In this document: piece after piece, positions 18,185 to 27,700 of the stretch
How the letters are laid out: each line of letters begins with the position of its first letter
Numbering within the stretch: the stretch's first letter is position 1
NCBI RefSeq assembly: GCF_016679925.1
Contig: NZ_JAEQBW010000001.1
Span: 310,001-374,000, forward strand
DNA: 64,000 nucleotides
Direction: 5' to 3'
DNA from: Marivirga aurantiaca
GTDB taxonomy: Bacteria > Bacteroidota > Bacteroidia > Cytophagales > Cyclobacteriaceae
Notes under the pieces: model-generated
Told to the model about the DNA's origin: nothing
What the model saw: only the letters and a program-made list of their open reading frames with translations
Databases searched by the model: none
Translations under genes and position numbers: made by a program

Positions 18185-18646
18185 ATGAACGATAATCTAT
18201 TGAAAGAAGATTTCAAAAACAGGGTAGAAAAGTTCTTGCAAAGGCAGGAGTTTATGAAACACATTGGTTTCAATTTGAGTGTGATAGAAGAGGGCAGAAC
18301 AGAAGGCTGGTTAGATATTCAAACTATTCATAAACAACAGAAGGGACTGGTGCACGGAGGTGTTACTGCAACCTTGGCGGATATTGTTGCAGGTTTTGCA
18401 GCTTATACCACAGTTCCGGCCGACTGCCATGTGGTAACAGCAGAGATAAAGGTGTCTTATTTTAAAGCCGGAATGGGTGAAAAACTACACGCTATTGGAT
18501 ATGTAATAAAGCGAGGACGTAAACTAAATTTTTGTGAGGCCGAAATATGGGCGGTTACTGGAAAAAAAAGAGATTTGATAGCAAAAGCGACTACCACTAT
18601 GGCAGTGATTACTCCAAATGATGTAAATCACAAAATGAATGCCTAA
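18185..18646 (+). CDS. PaaI-family hotdog thioesterase
   Basis: A 153-residue single hotdog-fold acyl-CoA thioesterase of the PaaI/YbgC-like kind. The characteristic HGGVTATLADIVAGFAA helix with the preceding GLVHGG is present, followed by the long strands HVVTAEIKVSYFKAG and KLNFCEAEIWA. Within HGGVTATLADI the Asp is the usual catalytic acid. Proteins of this family hydrolyse thioesters of phenylacetate-type or medium-chain acyl-CoA; the actual substrate is not evident. The stop codon lies inside the next gene (8-base overlap), so it is translated together with the RecD-like helicase. Confidence 0.88.
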   Translation: MNDNLLKEDFKNRVEKFLQRQEFMKHIGFNLSVIEEGRTEGWLDIQTIHKQQKGLVHGGVTATLADIVAGFAAYTTVPADCHVVTAEIKVSYFKAGMGEKLHAIGYVIKRGRKLNFCEAEIWAVTGKKRDLIAKATTTMAVITPNDVNHKMNA

Positions 18647-20042
18647 GGCATCTGACATTATTCGCTCTAAATTTCCTTTTGAGCCCACTCCGGGCCAAGT
18701 TCGTTTTTTTAATGCCCTGGATGTTTTCTTTGAGCTAAAAGACGATGACAGGCCCATGATGTTGTTGAAAGGATATGCAGGAACGGGTAAAACCACTATT
18801 GTAAGTGCCTTAGTTCAGTTTCTTCCATTATTTAACTATAAATATGTATTGATTGCCCCTACAGGCAGGGCTGCCAAAGTGATGAGTAACTATGCTAAAC
18901 GAATAGCATTAACAATACATAAAAAAATTTATAAACAACTTGCCGAGCCAGGGAGTGGGGAGCCTTCATTTTCTTTACAAAAAAATTACCACTATAAAAC
19001 TTTATTCATTATAGATGAAGCAAGTATGCTTTCAGATGATGTGGGGTTTGGCAGCTCAAGTTTACTGAATGACCTGGTCACCTACATTTTTCAGAATGAA
19101 GGAAATAAAATCTTGTTTATTGGTGATGATGCACAGCTACCTCCTGTAGGTAAAACCACCAGCCCAGGCTTAGATGTCCAGTATTTGACCCATACTTTCA
19201 GAAGTAAGGTGATAGAAACAGTGCTTACTGAAGTAATGCGTCAGGCGCAGGATTCCGGTATTTTGTATAATGCTACTTTACTCAGGGCGGAATTACCTAA
19301 AAAGGAGTTAAATATAAAATTTCAAACCAAGTCGTTTAAAGATATTTTCAGGATGACAGGAGAGCGCCTGGAGGATGGGTTACGCTATGCTTATGATAAA
19401 TACGGAATAGACAATACCACTATTATTTGTCGTTCCAACAAAGCAGCAGTTCAGTATAATGAATATATCCGCAGGCAAATTCACTTTATGGATTCTGAAC
19501 TTGAGGTAGCTGATTTTCTAATGATTGTTCGCAATAACTATGTATACCAATCAGAAGATACACCGGGTGGTTTTTTAGCCAATGGTGATTTTATGGAGGT
19601 GGTAAAAGTGATCAATTTTGAGGAAATGTACGGCTTTCGCTTTGCGGATTTGGAAATTAGACTGACCGATTACAACGACCTTCCCAATCTTCAGGTAAAA
19701 ATCATGATGGATACTTTGCATTCTCCCACACCTTCCTTAAACACAGAAGATTATCGGAAGTTGTACCAGGCAGTATCAGAGGATTATATGGATTTGGCCA
19801 CTAAAACAGAAAGGAGGGAGGCTATGAAGAAAGACCCGTACTTAAATGCATTGCAGGTAAAGTTTGCCTATGCCTTGACTTGTCATAAATCACAAGGGGG
19901 GCAATGGAAGGCTGTTTTTGTGGATCAGGGATATTTAACTGATGAAATGCTTGACAAAGAGTATGTCAGGTGGCTTTATACAGCCGTTACAAGAGCTACA
20001 GATGAACTTTTTTTAGTGAATTTCAATAATCGTTTTTTTTAA
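18639..20042 (+). CDS. RecD-like ATP-dependent DNA helicase
   Basis: A 467-residue superfamily 1 helicase related to the RecD/TraA group (AAA_30 plus UvrD_C_2). Walker A is GYAGTGKTTI near residue 46, motif Ia APTGRAAKV, motif II IDEASMLSD, motif III GDDAQLPPVG, and the C-terminal motifs are CHKSQGGQWKAVFV (motif V) and YTAVTRATDELFLV (motif VI). There is no RecBC-interaction N-domain, so it is a small stand-alone helicase, often found in Bacteroidota. It should unwind DNA 5' to 3' by family analogy. Coupling with an acyl thioesterase looks like chance of operon structure. Confidence 0.9.
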   Translation: MPKASDIIRSKFPFEPTPGQVRFFNALDVFFELKDDDRPMMLLKGYAGTGKTTIVSALVQFLPLFNYKYVLIAPTGRAAKVMSNYAKRIALTIHKKIYKQLAEPGSGEPSFSLQKNYHYKTLFIIDEASMLSDDVGFGSSSLLNDLVTYIFQNEGNKILFIGDDAQLPPVGKTTSPGLDVQYLTHTFRSKVIETVLTEVMRQAQDSGILYNATLLRAELPKKELNIKFQTKSFKDIFRMTGERLEDGLRYAYDKYGIDNTTIICRSNKAAVQYNEYIRRQIHFMDSELEVADFLMIVRNNYVYQSEDTPGGFLANGDFMEVVKVINFEEMYGFRFADLEIRLTDYNDLPNLQVKIMMDTLHSPTPSLNTEDYRKLYQAVSEDYMDLATKTERREAMKKDPYLNALQVKFAYALTCHKSQGGQWKAVFVDQGYLTDEMLDKEYVRWLYTAVTRATDELFLVNFNNRFF

Positions 20043-20102
20043 AGGAACCATTTTAATTCCATTTTTGTATATTTACGATTGATCAATAAATTTTAATACA
20101 TT

Positions 20103-20498
20103 ATGAAGAAATTAACTTTTATCCTAATAACGTTATTTGCAGTGAACTTTGCGATTGCGCAAACAGCAGATAGTAAAAATGGCCCTGATATTACATTCCA
20201 GGAAACGAGCCATGATTTTGGCGATATCACACAAGGAGATGTAGTTGAACATGTTTTTAAATTTGAGAACACAGGTAATGAGCCACTTATCCTTGCAGAT
20301 GTAAAGACTACTTGTGGTTGTACAGCCCCTTCATGGCCAAAAGAGCCTATTTCTCCGGGAGAAACTGCTGAACTTACGGTTAAATTTAACAGCCGCGGTA
20401 AAATGGGAAGGATTACTAAAGTAATTACTGTTGTTTCTAATATAGGAGAAAATAAAACAGTAAAAATTGTTACTAATATCTTACCAAAGGAATCCTAA
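20103..20498 (+). CDS. secreted DUF1573 protein
   Basis: A 131-residue exported protein. The signal peptide MKKLTFILITLFAVNFAIAQ is followed by one DUF1573 domain: HDFGDITQGDVVEHVFKF, the LILADVKTTCGCT segment with the typical CGC, and the repeat of strands ending in NSRGKMGRITKVITV. The domain is an immunoglobulin-like beta-sandwich related to the ASH/MSP families and is common in Bacteroidota, where its exact role is unknown. It is a single gene with its own terminator at 20522-20551. Confidence 0.88.
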   Translation: MKKLTFILITLFAVNFAIAQTADSKNGPDITFQETSHDFGDITQGDVVEHVFKFENTGNEPLILADVKTTCGCTAPSWPKEPISPGETAELTVKFNSRGKMGRITKVITVVSNIGENKTVKIVTNILPKES

Positions 20499-20521
20499 GG
20501 ATTGAAAAATATTTATATTTG

Positions 20522-20551
20522 AAAAGGCGGGTCATTGATCGGCCTTTTTTT
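20522..20551 (+). terminator. intrinsic terminator after the DUF1573 gene
   Basis: AAAAGGC (20522-20528) pairs with GCCTTTT (20542-20548) across a 13-base loop, followed by T7. A modest stem with a clear T run. Confidence 0.6.
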
Positions 20552-20673
20552 GTTTAAGAGATTTCATTTCATTAAAAGCGTCAAGTAGTGTGGACATAAT
20601 AGTCTCCATAATTTAGACTCAATCATCCAATATTTCTTCTCCACTTTTATTAACTTGATAGAAAATAATACAT

Positions 20674-21858
20674 ATGGATTTAGGTGTAAATATAATCGGA
20701 GCTTATCATTCTTCATTCGGTAGGTTAGAAAACGAAACTTTGTATTCGCTATATGAAAAAGCAGCTAAAGGAGCAATTGAAGATTCCAAAATTGAGACAG
20801 CATCAATAGATGGTGTATTCGTGGGTAACTATAGTGGAGGAGCGTTCAATCAGCAAGAAAATATTGCTTCTTATGGTGTAAATGCAATACCTGAATTGCG
20901 TCATAAACCCATGTATAGAACCGAAACGGCCTGTTCTTCGGGTTCTTCTGCCATTCATATGGCCATCATGGCTATAAAATCAGGCATGATGAAACGGGTT
21001 TTGGTAGTCGGATTAGAGAAAATGACGGATTTAGATATTGCAGGAGTTACACAAGCTTTAGCCCTGGCCACCTACTGGCCGGAAGAAGGAAGCCAATCGG
21101 TAACAGCTCCCTGCATGTTTGCGGATTTAGCCAAAGGATGGATGAAAAAATACAATTATTCTGAAAAACAGCTCCGACCTTGGCTAGCCCAAATTTCTGC
21201 TAAAGCTTATACCAATGCGGCAGAAAATCCATTGGCTCAATTACAAAAAGCTAAATCGGTAGAAGATATTTTATCCCTTCCGGATGAGAAAAACCCTATG
21301 ATTTTCAAGCCTTTGAGATTGCATGATTGCTCTTTGGTTTCAGATGGGGCTTCGGCTTTGGTATTGGAAGATGCCAGTTTAAGCACTGGAAATAATGTAG
21401 CCATTAAAAGTTTTTACAGTGCAGCAGATTATCTGGATAGTTTTGGTAAAAATAAATCCGATCATTTTCTGGAAGGCGCAGCTTTTGCGGTGGATAAAGC
21501 CTTAAAAGGAGCTGGTCTAAAAATCGAAGATATCAGCCTGGCGGAAGTACATGATTGCTTTACCATAACAGAGCTTTTATTATACAGTGCCATGGGAATA
21601 GCACGAGCAGGTCGAGAGTTTGAAGCTTTAGAAAGTGGGAAAGTCTATGCGAATGGCGCATTACCAGTAAATGTATCTGGTGGATTAAAAGCCAAAGGCC
21701 ATCCTATTGGCGCAACAGGCGTTGGAATGCACGCCTACATCTACAAACAATTGATGCAAAAAGCCTGGGGACATCAAATAAAAGATGCCCAAACAGGCTT
21801 AGTGGTGAATATTGGGGGTTCTGGTACTAGTAATGCGGTTTCTGTTTTAGCCCTATAG
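20674..21858 (+). CDS. SCP2-type thiolase family protein
   Basis: A 394-residue thiolase-fold enzyme, acting on acyl-CoA. The nucleophile Cys sits in TETACSSGSSAIH (near residue 89), and His residues are in AEVHDCFTITE and in GGLKAKGHPIGATG. The second cysteine of classical thiolases (CIGGG at the C-terminus) is replaced: the end reads VVNIGGSGTSNAV. This is the pattern of the SCP2-thiolase subfamily, which often acts in sterol or branched side-chain degradation, or in acetyl transfer. The gene stands alone; the 3' end touches a CCCCC-type inverted repeat. Confidence 0.85.
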   Translation: MDLGVNIIGAYHSSFGRLENETLYSLYEKAAKGAIEDSKIETASIDGVFVGNYSGGAFNQQENIASYGVNAIPELRHKPMYRTETACSSGSSAIHMAIMAIKSGMMKRVLVVGLEKMTDLDIAGVTQALALATYWPEEGSQSVTAPCMFADLAKGWMKKYNYSEKQLRPWLAQISAKAYTNAAENPLAQLQKAKSVEDILSLPDEKNPMIFKPLRLHDCSLVSDGASALVLEDASLSTGNNVAIKSFYSAADYLDSFGKNKSDHFLEGAAFAVDKALKGAGLKIEDISLAEVHDCFTITELLLYSAMGIARAGREFEALESGKVYANGALPVNVSGGLKAKGHPIGATGVGMHAYIYKQLMQKAWGHQIKDAQTGLVVNIGGSGTSNAVSVLAL

Positions 21859-22036
21859 CCCCCTTTAATTTCCCCCAATGGGGGAAGACGCACGGAATTA
21901 CTTTGGTTTTTTAATTTGATGCTTTAGTCATATATCAAATTTTTGGATTAAGTATTTTGAGAGTAGTGATAAAATTAATTGTTTTTTGATGGTATATAAT
22001 CTGTGAATTATTCCCCCTTGGGGGCTAGGGGGCTAT
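21854..22036. repeat. small element with C/G-rich inverted ends
   Basis: Left end (about 21854-21887): TATAGCCCCCTTT then TTTCCCCCAATGGGGGAA. Right end (about 22010-22036): TTCCCCCTTGGGGGCTAGG then GGGCTATA, the same sequence inverted. Between them is an AT-rich core of about 120 bases with ATTTGAT/ATCAAAT arms. The right end supplies the last codons and stop of the PLP enzyme gene and the left end abuts the thiolase stop. It has the shape of a MITE or of a terminator-like repeat. Confidence 0.6.
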
Positions 22037-23881
22037 ACTTTTCACAAAATCCAAAAAAACTTTCTTATGATGCTCCAAATCTAAATCAGGAGAAACAGAC
22101 ACCCTGGCAATATAATCTTTATCCTTTTCCTTGGTTGTTCCTTGAGTTGAAGTTGCAGGGATCGTCCAGTAACAGCCTTTTAGCTGACCATAGCTCACAC
22201 AGTATTTACTTTCCTCAGGAATTTCATTGATCATCATATTAATCAGCTTAAGGTTTAAAGCCCTTTTATAGTTTTCTCTTTCTTCATCAGTATTTCCTTT
22301 GGTAGGAAGATCTAAAGAAAAGACTGAAGGAGTAAATCCTGCATTTGCTAATTCTTCTGAAACGAAATTGATCTTAGCTGTTGGCAAAACTTCCTTGATA
22401 TGATTTACAAATTCCCTTGTGTTTTTATAGGCATCCGCAATTCTCTGATTCATGGAAGGCAATTGCTCAGCTAATATCTCAGTTTGAAGATCAGTAGCCT
22501 CATTATCGCATAGGATTAGGTGCTTTTCTATATTCCCCATCAGCTTGGCTGCTTTTTGATTTGATGAAACATAGCCTGCCGTGCATTTTCCACCGCTTGG
22601 GAACTTAGATCCACTCACATAGGATATCACACGAATATTGGAGAGAATGCCTTCCTCGCTTAAAAATTGTATGTTCGGACAAAAAGTTTGGTCTAAAATG
22701 AAAACCGGATCAATCGCCTTTTCACCAGTTGGAGTTTTTCGCTCTTTACTAAGTGCTGCTCTTAATTGCTCCATATCTGGAACTTCAACTCTTGGGTTAG
22801 TTGGAATTTCCGCAATGATATAGGGCACAGCATTTTCTTTTGCTACACGATCTAAAACCTTATCAGTACTTTGCACCATATCATTATCACCATCTACTGG
22901 TAAATCCAGAATTTCCACATTAGGAATACATGCCGCTACTCTTCTGGCTTGGTCGTTTGTTCCACCATAGCAATTAGGGGGAACTATAATTTTGATTTCT
23001 TTTCCTGGATGATTTTGCAATGCCTCCTCAACTAAGCCCATCATGATGGCATACTGAATAGATAACCCACAATTACCCAATAAAGCTTTTGTATCAGCAG
23101 CCGTGATTTTTTTAATGGAATCTAAAACGGAAGCTTTATCAGCTTTGAATTTAGCTTGGTCTTGTTTTGGCAGGGTTTGACCTTGCAATAATTGCAGAGC
23201 AGCATAACAATTTTGAGGGGTCATGCTTATGGTTTCCCTTCTTCGAACATGCTGAATGGCGGAAATGTAAGCTTCATTTTCCACGCCATTTACCAACAAA
23301 ATACTTCCTAATTGGCTGTGTAGGCTAAGATAAAAATCAATATTATTGTTAAGAGCTACTTTACCAATTTCATCATTTTGTGAAATGAAAATAGTGCTTC
23401 CTTCAAAGGCAGAAACGTCCTCTACTTTTTCAACCTGCTTTAAGTCAAAAGTATATTTGTAAACAGTCTTTACAGTCTCTAAATCAAAATAAGCAGGTAG
23501 CTCACCTTTATAAACAATTTGAGTATTCTTTTTATCAAATAGATTTTTTCGTAAAACGGCTAAAACCGGAACTGTTCGTGAAGAAAAACTGATGACCTGA
23601 TCAGCTGTAAGATTATTTAGTTTAGCAATTGTCCATTCCAATACAGAGGATAAAGGATGCCCTAATCGAATATAGTCATAAGCAGTTGGTAACTCGCTTA
23701 ATTTAGAAGTCTCAGCATCCTCTTGCGCATATAGCTTTTCAAAACGCTCCAAGAATTCTGTTTTTGCTAATTCCTCCTTATAAATATCCAATCTGTGGGT
23801 GGTCAATTTTAACCAATCAGAGGGTACATTCTTTACTACATTATCTATATAATTCAGGGCTTTGCTGTCGATCATTATCAT
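22025..23881 (-). CDS. long PLP-dependent enzyme related to the Cys/Met metabolism family
   Basis: A 618-residue fold-type I pyridoxal phosphate enzyme. The cofactor Lys is most likely in SGSKFPSGGKCTAGYV (near residue 435), preceded by the Asp in FILDQTFCPN and the strand YIIAEIPTNPRVEVPD, as in cystathionine gamma-synthase and its relatives. Those enzymes are about 390 residues; here an additional N-terminal part of about 250 residues of unknown fold precedes the catalytic domain (LGNCGLSIQYAIMMG marks the beginning). The C-terminal residues SIAP are encoded inside an inverted repeat. Reaction unknown; lyase or synthase on a sulphur amino acid is an inference. Confidence 0.7.
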   Translation of the reverse strand: MIMIDSKALNYIDNVVKNVPSDWLKLTTHRLDIYKEELAKTEFLERFEKLYAQEDAETSKLSELPTAYDYIRLGHPLSSVLEWTIAKLNNLTADQVISFSSRTVPVLAVLRKNLFDKKNTQIVYKGELPAYFDLETVKTVYKYTFDLKQVEKVEDVSAFEGSTIFISQNDEIGKVALNNNIDFYLSLHSQLGSILLVNGVENEAYISAIQHVRRRETISMTPQNCYAALQLLQGQTLPKQDQAKFKADKASVLDSIKKITAADTKALLGNCGLSIQYAIMMGLVEEALQNHPGKEIKIIVPPNCYGGTNDQARRVAACIPNVEILDLPVDGDNDMVQSTDKVLDRVAKENAVPYIIAEIPTNPRVEVPDMEQLRAALSKERKTPTGEKAIDPVFILDQTFCPNIQFLSEEGILSNIRVISYVSGSKFPSGGKCTAGYVSSNQKAAKLMGNIEKHLILCDNEATDLQTEILAEQLPSMNQRIADAYKNTREFVNHIKEVLPTAKINFVSEELANAGFTPSVFSLDLPTKGNTDEERENYKRALNLKLINMMINEIPEESKYCVSYGQLKGCYWTIPATSTQGTTKEKDKDYIARVSVSPDLDLEHHKKVFLDFVKSIAP

Positions 23882-23986
23882 CTTTTATATTTGGGTGCTT
23901 CGGATATTATTACCAGATGTTCTATTTAATTGTTTTTTGGTTCACAAAAGTAAAACAATATGGGGGAATGGAAAAATTAGGGGATA

Positions 23987-24598
23987 TTACCAATCATTAA
24001 ATGTGTCATCCCGCCAATTCCGAGGATTATTTTTAATGTACTCTGAAATGCGATGAAATGATTTTTTATCACGGATAATATGGTCATGAAAACGCCCCTG
24101 CCATCCAAAATCAGGATTAATCAATTTGGCATTAACGGTCACGGCCGATTTAAAACCCCGAATAATGGATCCCAAATTTTTTGATTGTGGTCCGAATTGG
24201 TTTTTTGGTGGGTTGGTGCGTGGATTATTATCGGTGGTTGTGGTCACCGTAGAGACGCAATTCATTGCGTCTCTACCACGGATCGTACCACGATCCGTCC
24301 CCAACGTATTATATTCATTTTCACCAATCCCAATAATCCCATGAAAATGATTGGGCATCACAATATATTCGCCCATATATAAATTCATATCTGGTCGCAA
24401 TTCAAATGTTTTTTCCCATTCTGTTTCAACGATTTTACCCAAATCGTTTAATATCATTTCTCCATTTCTAACATAACCGTAAAAACATTCCCTATTTTTT
24501 GTGCAAATGGTTACAAAATATTTTGCATTGCTACCGTAATCCCAATTTTGTAATCGTGCAGATTCTACGCGGTATTTGTTTCTGAATTTGTCAGGCAT
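23987..24598 (-). CDS. REP-associated tyrosine transposase (RAYT, Y1 family)
   Basis: A 203-residue Y1 HUH transposase of the RAYT group. The two-His motif is MPNHFHGII, and the catalytic Tyr is expected in HRISEYIKNNPRNW. RLQNWDYGSNAKYFVTICT is the normal N-terminal strand. Between GENEYN and QFGPQSKNLGSIIRGFK lies a segment (about residues 99-120, GTDRGTIRGRDAMNCVST) that is encoded by two DNA palindromes (24249-24276 and 24278-24298), so the gene carries REP-type sequence in frame. The 38-bp REP palindrome at 24666-24703 lies just upstream of the start. RAYTs nick and move REP sequences. Confidence 0.9.
   Translation of the reverse strand: MPDKFRNKYRVESARLQNWDYGSNAKYFVTICTKNRECFYGYVRNGEMILNDLGKIVETEWEKTFELRPDMNLYMGEYIVMPNHFHGIIGIGENEYNTLGTDRGTIRGRDAMNCVSTVTTTTDNNPRTNPPKNQFGPQSKNLGSIIRGFKSAVTVNAKLINPDFGWQGRFHDHIIRDKKSFHRISEYIKNNPRNWRDDTFNDW
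24249..24276. repeat. REP palindrome inside the RAYT gene
   Basis: GTAGAGACGCAAT, two bases, ATTGCGTCTCTAC: 13-bp perfect arms. The core GAGACGCAAT is shared with the palindrome at 24666-24703. Confidence 0.85.
24278..24298. repeat. second palindrome inside the RAYT gene
   Basis: ACGGATCGT, ACC, ACGATCCGT: 9-bp perfect arms with a 3-base loop, one base after the first palindrome. It encodes the TDRGTIR part of the transposase. Confidence 0.75.
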
Positions 24599-24665
24599 GG
24601 TTCAATCGTTTGTATTACCAAAATATTAAATTGTAATTTCGTAAAAAATTTGTGGAGACGCAATG

Positions 24666-24703
24666 CATGTGCAGAGACGCAATGCATTGCGTCTCTGCAC
24701 ATG
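24666..24703. repeat. perfect 38-bp REP palindrome with adjacent half copy
   Basis: CATGTGCAGAGACGCAATG followed by its exact reverse complement. A half copy (GGAGACGCAATGCAT) sits immediately to the left from about 24654. It separates the RAYT start from the UvrA-like start and should form a cruciform or a strong hairpin in either transcript. Confidence 0.9.
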
Positions 24704-24725
24704 GTCATGGCAAAAATTAAACCAA

Positions 24726-27700
24726 ATGCGCATCAAAAACGCCCACCAAAATAATCTCAAAAATATTTCTTTAACTATCCCTGAAAATCAATTGATTGTG
24801 GTGACGGGTCTTTCGGGTTCAGGGAAATCATCATTGGCAATGGGCGTTATCGCCAATGAAGGTTACCGCTATTTTTTGGAAAGCCTGCCTACCTATAATC
24901 AACAAAATGCGCAATCAATTCCCACTGCTGAGGTCGATGACATACAAGATTTACCTCCTGTGATTAAGGTGGAGCAATCCAAACGCTTTCAGTCCATCAA
25001 TGCCACTTTTGGTACGCTCTCAGAACTGACGCCTATTTTCAGGATATTATTTGCCCGGTATTCAGCAGAAGAAAAGATGAGCAAATCCCTCTTTTCTTTT
25101 AATCACCCAAAAGGGGCTTGTGAAAAATGCCGTGGAATAGGTGAAGCGGAATATATTGACTTGGATAAATTAATTGGGGATGAAAATAAAAGCTTAAGGG
25201 AAGGCGCCATCACCACTACTTTGCCCAATGGCTATATCGTCTATTCGCAGGTAACAGTGGAAGAATTGAACAAGGTTTGCAAGGCACATGGTTTTAATGT
25301 GGATATCCCTTGGAAAGAACTGACTGCCGAACAAAAGAATGTGGTGCTAAATGGAAGTGAGCGTATCAAAGTGTTTTATGGAAAGCATAGTTTAGAATCC
25401 AGACTCAGGTGGGAGGGACTGAAAGCAAAGCCCCGTGAAGAAGGCTATTACAAAGGCATGTTGCCGATTATGCAGGATATTTTAAGACGGGATAGAAATC
25501 CCAATATCCTGAAATTTGCGAGTTCAAAAACATGCCCTAGTTGTAATGGAGCCAGACTAAAGGAAGACCATCTGAAATATGAATGGAAAGGAATGAACTT
25601 CCATGCATGGATGGAGCTTTCCTTGAGCGAATTATATGAAAAGCTGGATAATTTAGCATTATCGGAAGGAGAAAAAGCCTTAGTCGATAAAATTGCTATC
25701 CAATTATTTGATTTGATTCGATTGGGGATGAGCGATTATCAGTTAAGCACTCCCAGCGCGGAAATTTCATCAGGTGATGCGCAGCGCATTAAACTCATCA
25801 AGCAAGTCAACAGCCATTTGCAAGGAATTTTATATGTCTTTGATGAGCCTTCCATTGGTTTGTCTAAAGATTATAAGCAGTATTTACTGCATATTCTGAA
25901 AAGATTGATTAGCCGTGGCAATACGGTCATGGTAGTGGAGCATGATTTGGATTTTATCCAGTCTGCGGATTGGATAATTGAATTGGGGCCAGAAGCGGGT
26001 ATTCATGGGGGAGAAGTAATTTTCAACGGAAGCATACAGGACTTTCTCCATGCAGAAAATATTTCCAGTCCTACTTTATCGGTACTAAAATCATCAAAAG
26101 AGAATGCTGATAAGGCCTCTAAAAACAAGGCGCAAAAAGTATCTGTAGAAACTTTTCAACCCATTTTGGGAAGCTTGAGTACAGTGAGCCGAAAGACTCC
26201 TCAAATCCTTGAAAAAATTAATGCTTTTTGTGAGAAAGAAGGATTAAACCTCCTGAGCGTTTCAGACCAGCCGATTGGCAAAACGCCCCGAAGCAATCCT
26301 GCTACTTATACCGGTCTGGCCGATAAAATACGTGATCTGCTGGCGAAAACCTCAGAGGCAAAAGCCTTAAAGTTGGGAAAAGGAGCCTTCTCTTTTAATA
26401 ACAAAAGCGGGAGATGTGAAAGTTGCGAAGGGGCTGGAGTTATTACCCTCTCTATGAGTTTGATGGGCGCTATTAACCAGATTTGTCCGGTCTGCAATGG
26501 AAAGCGCTTTAAACCAGAAGTACTCCAAGTGCATTGGAATGATAATAACATAGCCGACATCTATAATTTAAGTATAGAAGAAGCCTATGATTTCTTTAAT
26601 TCTGAAAAAAAGATTAAGGAAATACTGTCCCTGATGTTGCAACTGGGATTGGGCTATATCAAATTGGGACAACCTTCCAATACTTTATCGGGCGGGGAAG
26701 CTCAGCGCATTAAACTCACCAAACATTTTGCCAGACAATCAAAAAAGACCCTTTTATTATTGGAAGAACCCAGCATAGGATTGCATCAGCAAAATGTCCA
26801 GCAACTGATGGCCGCTTTGCACCAACTGAAAAAGCAAACGGCTGGCATTATATGCTTTGAAAACCATACTGAATTTCAAACCGCATGCGATATATGGGTA
26901 GATAATTCTCTAAAAGCATCATCATTCGATTACAAGGAAGAAAAAGTACAGCAAAGGGTTAAAATTCAAATTTCCGGTGCCAGCACGCATCATTTGAAAG
27001 ACTTAGACCTCGAATTCCCCAAAAACCAATTATCCGTTGTCACGGGAATTTCGGGTTCGGGTAAATCTTCCCTGGTGATTGATACTCTGCATGGTTACGG
27101 GCTTCAACAAATGACCCAGCAATTCTCGACTTATCAACAATCACGGGTGGGTGTAAATTTTCAATTTGAAGTAAATCATATTGAAGGACTGACTCCTACG
27201 ATTTGCATTACCCGCAAGGAAAAGAATTACTCGCAGAGCTCAGATATCTCCAAGCAAACGGGCATAGATAAAATCTTGCGCTTTGCCTTTTCCAGAAAGG
27301 CGCAGTATGAAGGGGAAGAACTATCCGCCAGTCATTTTTCCGATAATCATGAGCTTGGAAAATGTGCTGTATGTGATGGAGTTGGGGAAGAGCTCTTGCC
27401 TGATTTGGGTAAATTGGTTTTGGATGCCAATAAAAGCATAGCCAAAGGATTGTTTGCCCACAATAAAGCCATTGCCTATTATGGAAATCCCGAGGGGCAA
27501 TATATGGCGATTTTGAAAAAAGTAGGCGAGGAATATGGCTTCCATTTGGAAACCCCTTTCACTAAATTTACTAATCAGCAGAAAGAAATTTTGTTGCAGG
27601 GAACAGGCGAAAAAGTGTGGAAAGCTACTTGGGAATACCGCACCAAAACCCGAAAAGGAAAGCAGGAAGTAAGCATGCTGTGGCTTGGTCTTTTTCATTA

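Noticed and set aside
24663-24725. N-terminal 21 codons added to the UvrA-like protein by an upstream ATG
   Set aside because: This stretch lies largely inside the 38-bp REP palindrome, and UvrA homology begins only at the ATG at 24726.
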